From positions 373,959 to 437,958 of the forward strand of contig WTPW01000362.1 of the NCBI GenBank assembly GCA_009809945.1: DNA of 64,000 bases, given 5' to 3'. Source of the stretch: Gigaspora margarita. Taxonomy: Eukaryota; Glomeromycota; Glomeromycetes; Diversisporales; Gigasporaceae. Positions within the stretch are counted from its first letter, which is position 1, and each line of letters starts with the position of its first letter. Below are positions 59,347-64,000 of the stretch, one piece after another. A program made the translations under genes and the position numbers. The notes beneath the pieces are model-generated. The model was not told the DNA's origin, made no database searches, and saw nothing but the letters and a program-made list of their open reading frames with translations.

Positions 59347-59470
59347 CTTGGTGGTGTTACATTATACGAAACAAAATAGATCTCTTTGTGAAGCCCTCTT
59401 TATATCTTTTTTATTAACTTATCACTAAATACAAACTATATCTTTTATTAGCCCAAATTATACCAACACA

Positions 59471-62013
59471 ATGCCAACTTTAACTTCTTCTGAAGAACCT
59501 GATAGCTATAATATGAACTACTACTATTCCAAATATAGAGACTGTTATAGTATTGGAATGAATGAAAACAAACCAAGCTTATTAAAAGTTCTTCCACCTA
59601 ACTTTAATCCAAAATCATGTGAAACTCAAGGCACCAAACACTATTTTCAAGTACCAGACCAGCCTACTATTGGTACATGCTTTTGCAAAAAATACTATAC
59701 TAGCTTTACTTCCCAATTCTACAGAATAAATCACCCAACCACAATTGGCCAATCTTCAACCCAAACAACAACTACAATTTCTACTAAAAAAATTTAAAAA
59801 ATTACTGATGAACTACCACCTTCTCCAAACACCAAAATATATAAACAACTAGTTTTACATTCTGCCAATCCAAGAATGTTATTTTCAAATATCAAAACAG
59901 ACAAAACTCCTACTGCAATTATTGCTTACTCTCAACACTATCATACATGCTATATTTGTAAAATCAAAAATATTCCATGTGTAGGTACAGAACAAAGTAG
60001 TCATGCTCCAAACTATGCTATAGCTTGTTTTTTTAAAAATATTTGTATACTCTATAGAGCTTGTGCTTCACGAATCAATGATATCAAAACTCAAACTACT
60101 TCCTTCTACAACTTCACTCACACTTAAACAAAGATCTTTAATTGTTATTCTTAAACTTCAACAAATGTCCTCTGCAGATAAAAAAGCTTTATACCGTTCT
60201 TTTCTTCAAAAGATTAAAAACTCTAACCAGACCAAAGAAGAAGTACAAAAGCCAAAACAATTAAGAGATACTTCAAATGATTTAGACTGGTTTAAAGAAT
60301 ACCCAGTAACACCTAAAATGGAACAAAATATCAAATTTAGCAATACTTTAACATACCAAATTCTGGATTTTGTTAAACTATATCTTATTGATGTTTATCC
60401 AGAAAAAATTACTAGATCTGCTACTGACAAAACATGTGAATCTAAATTTAACTACAAATATTTAATCAAAGCTATGGCTAGTAAAAGACCTAAATTTCTC
60501 ACTGATCTTATATATGAAGCCAATCCTTCTATTGACAAATCAATTACAATTCTATTTGACTTTATTCATTTTACATTTGTTGATTTACTTAAAGAGTTTG
60601 CTACTTTCTTATTTACTCAAATTAACTATCCAAAAATACTTTCCTCCTACAATTCTATACCTCCCTATTCTATATGTAACCGAAACCAAGTAGCATTAAA
60701 TCTTGCTCGTCTACATCTAATTTTACATGATAAATACCAAACAATCAATGCCAACAAATTCTGTCAAGACTTAAACATACGTCCTATTTATCTTAGACTT
60801 CACTATTACATTAGTGAAGATAGTATCAATCAATCTCTCTTTAAAATTCAAAATGATACCAAATTCAATATCAATATTACCTTAAATATTCCCCAAAAAA
60901 CCAATTTTTACCAACTTTTAAAATCCCTTCTCTTAAACCTTATTTAACAAACTTAAATACATGGTTTGAAAAGTTTTTTGAAACCTATAAATGGCAATTC
61001 ACAAAAATTGACCAAAAGAAAACATATAACTATATTAAATACCAAATTGCAATCAAACTTAGTGATACATGCAAAGCACTCCTCCCATCAGAATTTAAAA
61101 TTACATCAATTGAATCTCTATGGAAAAGGATTCAACTATGCTTTCAAGCAGCACTCTACCATATCCATACTTGTAATTTAAAAAATTGCTCTACATTGAC
61201 TTTAGATATTGAGCATAATATTCAAAATTTATATACTGCTTTCTTTACAGAATCCTTTAATCATTTTTCAGCTCCTCAAAATTCACCCTCTAAACCTAAA
61301 TACCACCACCCTACTCTTAATTTTTCTGTTTTTGATAAAGAAATACAACATGCTGCTACATTTCAAAAATGAACACCAATCTCTTTACTTTGACAAATGG
61401 CTACTGAAACTGAAAAACAATTTCTTGAACTCAATAATATTAATGAAAAAGAATCCAACCGAGCATGACTTAGTTTCTACTTTTATAATTTCTTCAATGT
61501 ATACAACAAGGCTGCAGCTATTAATAACCAAATTAATAACCTTAGCCCTCATAGTGCAATTGAAAAAATTATTTCTAAGCCAATTGATACTGACTTCTTA
61601 GCTAGAGTAATAACCTACTTCCACATTCTCAAAGAAGACAACCCATCTATTGCATCTATTCAAGATGCATATAACAAAAAATTCTACCCAGAAGCTCAAA
61701 AAATTCTTTTCACTAAATTTAATGTTCAATTCAAAAAACCAAGTATCAAATCTATTTTTTATCACCCTACTACAAGTACTAAACCTAATTCCAAAAGCAA
61801 ACCTTCAGTACAACCAAATACTAAACAACAAATGATTTTAACAATTCTCAAACCAACTCTCAACCAATTCAACAACCCTCAAGCTCATCTGGTAAATTAG
61901 ATAAGAATGTTATTATATCAGATTTGAATAACATAGAAAATGATTCAAATTCAAACTCTAATTTACAACAAGAATCTCATATTGTAACATCATCATATAA
62001 TCCTTTTCAATGA
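59471..62013 (+). pseudogene. LINE ORF1, damaged
   Basis: The start is chosen at ATGCC because the copy at 18224 begins the same way. Residues 1-108 include 'CFCKKYYTSF'. A TAA at 59795 interrupts, and the same frame resumes with 'CYICKIKNIPC' and a later C/H set, zinc-finger-like (59940-60070). Around 60100 the frame changes and a 294-codon stretch (60063-60947) carries 'DLDWFKEYPVTPKM' and a helix-rich region. Another shift near 60890 leads to 'TWFEKFFETYKWQF' (to 61370), then more changes, and the last frame ends TGA at 62011-62013. About five breaks in all. ORF1 proteins package element RNA; its C-terminus is Q/S/N-rich. Confidence 0.8.
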
Positions 62014-64000
62014 GTTTTTCTGTAGATCACATGAATGCAGCCACCACTTCTGAGATAATGATGTCCTCCACTTTTAGCAGGCCATTCTTAGAAGAGAATG
62101 AGGTAAGTGAATGGGTGGTTAAGTCCATTTACGCGAAGGACCAGGTTTATGATGATCAGACCCAATATACAGAGCAGGCTATGGTATCCTGCGCAGCTGT
62201 GAGAACTAAGCTTGAAATGCCAAGCGCTTCTACAGAAATTAATTCTAGTACTTCAAATACTATTTCATTATGCCATGCTGAAGTACAATCTCAATACCAT
62301 ACCCATTTATCATCACCTATACAGCAACATAGTTCTACTCACTTTATAGAACAAGAAACATATAATGAATATGAATTGTTATCAGATAGCTCTGATAACA
62401 ATTCTAATATATCAACTACACATACTAATACTACACAAAGAACAAACATCAACTTCTATCCTAATCCACTTGAAATCTACGACCCATCAATATGCTACAA
62501 CAAATTTTTATACCATTACAGACTACAATATTTACCTTCACCACAAACTGTTGGTTCCTTTTTAACTTACCTACAAGAGGAATATCCAATGTTTTATACA
62601 GAACAATATATTAGAATCTCTATTAAATATAGTAGGATCGATTATGTTTTTGAAGAAGCACATATTTATTTATCACAAGAGTTTCTTCTACCTAATCACT
62701 TCTTTGTACCTTTTGAAGACTTTTATCTTTTTAATAAGGCCTTATTTAAATTAAAATCTTCTTCTAATTATAACAATCCATTAATACCTCTTGATCTTTC
62801 TATTTGTACACAAAATGTCCAAGGCTTTAATAATATTGCCAAAAAACAAGTTTGGGAAAATTATTGCTTATCTAACAATTTAAATATTATTAGTATCACT
62901 GAAACTAAACTCTCTAGTGCACCTTCCACATTCAAATCTAAACAAATCCAATTTTATTCCTACTTTTGGTCCTGTACTGATAGCTCTAAAGCAGGTACTG
63001 CCATTATGATTCACAACTATCTTACCCCTTATATTCATAATATTATTACATATTCTGGCTATGCAATAGCTATTGATTTATTTTTTAAACATGATTTTAA
63101 GTTTCATATAATTTCTATTTATCTACCCTCTAATAACTCACAAGAAAGACTTCAAATCCAAGACACTATTATTCAATGGATTCAACAAGCAATTTCATTA
63201 AATATTCAACCAATAGTTTTAGGAGACTTTAATGCCTCTGCTGACTCTATTTTAACTAGTAACTCCAAATTTAAATTGCTCCAATTCCTTTCTTATAATA
63301 ACATGACCAATTTGGCATCTTATACTAATTCATTCCAACCTACTTGGTATAGCTCTAGATACCAAAGTGAAATAGATTTTATTTGGACCCATGATCCTCT
63401 TCTTCCTTACTTNAAGTTTCATATAATTTCTATTTATCTACCCTCTAATAACTCACAAGAAAGACTTCAAATCCAAGACACTATTATTCAATGGATTCAA
63501 CAAGCAATTTCATTAAATATTCAACCAATAGTTTTAGGAGACTTTAATGCCTCTGCTGACTCTATTTTAACTAGTAACTCCAAATTTAAATTGCTCCAAT
63601 TCCTTTCTTATAATAACATGACCAATTTGGCATCTTATACTAATTCATTCCAACCTACTTGGTATAGCTCTAGATACCAAAGTGAAATAGATTTTATTTG
63701 GACCCATGATCCTCTTCTTCCTTACTTACTATCTTTTGAAATTGATGACTCAGACTTTTCAACCTCTAGTGACCACAAGATTCTCATATCTCGCTGGTCC
63801 TTCCCCTATGCATTTACTAGACATACGCGATATAAATGCAAAACACGTAGAAGAATCTTCAATTATAAACTAATGACAAATGAAACATGGCAGGCTTTTG
63901 CTGACCAGGTTTCATCTAATTTCATATCCCATAACACACCTTCTACTATTTCTACTTCTGAATCACTTGAAACTACTTGGCATAAACTACAAACTAGTAT
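62010..64000 (+). CDS. LINE ORF2 (endonuclease part), runs off window
   Basis: The start ATG at 62010 follows a stop at 61998 in frame and overlaps ORF1's TGA as ATGA, typical of termination-reinitiation. Residues 1-70 differ in composition from the rest; to about residue 260 the segment has no known domain. The EEP endonuclease then follows with 'CTQNVQG', 'ITETKL', 'SKAGTA', 'SIYLPSNN', 'VLGDFNAS', 'SEIDFIW' and 'TSSDHKILISRW'. All expected catalytic positions (N, E, D, N, D, SDH) are present. The frame is open to the window end, apart from an N and an in-frame 105-codon repeat that is probably an assembly error. Reverse transcriptase would follow outside the window. Confidence 0.9.
   Translation, partial: MSFSVDHMNAATTSEIMMSSTFSRPFLEENEVSEWVVKSIYAKDQVYDDQTQYTEQAMVSCAAVRTKLEMPSASTEINSSTSNTISLCHAEVQSQYHTHLSSPIQQHSSTHFIEQETYNEYELLSDSSDNNSNISTTHTNTTQRTNINFYPNPLEIYDPSICYNKFLYHYRLQYLPSPQTVGSFLTYLQEEYPMFYTEQYIRISIKYSRIDYVFEEAHIYLSQEFLLPNHFFVPFEDFYLFNKALFKLKSSSNYNNPLIPLDLSICTQNVQGFNNIAKKQVWENYCLSNNLNIISITETKLSSAPSTFKSKQIQFYSYFWSCTDSSKAGTAIMIHNYLTPYIHNIITYSGYAIAIDLFFKHDFKFHIISIYLPSNNSQERLQIQDTIIQWIQQAISLNIQPIVLGDFNASADSILTSNSKFKLLQFLSYNNMTNLASYTNSFQPTWYSSRYQSEIDFIWTHDPLLPYXKFHIISIYLPSNNSQERLQIQDTIIQWIQQAISLNIQPIVLGDFNASADSILTSNSKFKLLQFLSYNNMTNLASYTNSFQPTWYSSRYQSEIDFIWTHDPLLPYLLSFEIDDSDFSTSSDHKILISRWSFPYAFTRHTRYKCKTRRRIFNYKLMTNETWQAFADQVSSNFISHNTPSTISTSESLETTWHKLQTS
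63099..63727. repeat. Exact 314-bp tandem duplicate around an N
   Basis: 63099-63412 and 63414-63727 are identical as read, separated by a single N at 63413. Both lie in ORF2 and both include the GDFN and IDFIW endonuclease motifs. The pattern fits two contigs whose overlapping ends were placed side by side. Confidence 0.95.

Larger units (their letters stand above)
57840..64000 (+). mobile_element. LINE retrotransposon, 5' end to ORF2 endonuclease
   Basis: It contains a 5' region with the conserved 'aaaggccttttggcctaaaa' block, a CACGTGA-type cluster, an ORF1 (59471-62013, damaged) and an ORF2 (62010 to the window end, open). The element is cut by the window edge before any reverse transcriptase. 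A hAT derivative sits in the 5' region. Relatives in the window are 17300-19205 (5' part) and 2400-6560 (minus strand). An EEP-type endonuclease upstream of RT places it among the non-LTR clades with apurinic-like endonuclease; the clade is not decidable here. Confidence 0.9.

Overview
The window looks like nuclear DNA of an AT-rich, repeat-loaded eukaryote, most likely an arbuscular mycorrhizal fungus (Glomeromycotina). The clues are very low GC with homopolymer tracts, a LINE with an endonuclease ORF2, BED/hAT transposase relics, an RNI-type leucine-rich-repeat relic, a kinase-loop exon array and dense families of short inverted-repeat elements. This taxon call is inference from family content. 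I see no intact host gene, no rRNA, no free-standing tRNA gene, no CRISPR and no recognisable virus-like element.

Layout. 0-7 kb: nested MITEs and a decayed LINE on the minus strand. 7-9.1 kb: a decayed hAT transposase. 9.4-17 kb: AT-rich DNA with MITEs, a fragment of an unknown protein and the first copy of a ~1.9 kb non-coding repeat (second copy at 45.9-47.5 kb). 17.3-19.2 kb: the 5' part of a LINE. 20-24.6 kb: a SINE, MITEs and an LRR pseudogene broken by nested MITEs. 26-32.4 kb: a mariner-type MITE, a zinc-finger pseudogene, then a ~3 kb minus-strand tandem array whose ~110-bp unit reads as a 35-nt exon encoding a protein-kinase glycine-rich loop with its own splice sites. The array is interrupted by a SINE and two MITEs. 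33.3-35.6 kb: a broken transposase-like gene with one clear intron. 36-52.7 kb: large foldbacks, SINE, hAT and MITE insertions, many with exact target-site duplications, and a 586-bp palindrome. 52.8-55.7 kb: an inverted-repeat-bounded element with an unrecognised protein and an assembly gap. 57.8-64 kb: a LINE, interrupted by a hAT derivative in its 5' region, with a damaged ORF1 and an ORF2 that stays open to the window end.

How the parts relate. The LINE (three copies) is a plausible source of machinery for the SINEs, which have A tails and 13-16 bp target duplications. The hAT relics could once have mobilised the 8-bp-TSD MITEs. Several MITE families with different ends share internal modules. 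Inside repeats, CpG-containing motifs have often decayed to TpG/CpA. One exact 314-bp duplication around an N inside ORF2 is almost certainly an assembly artefact.
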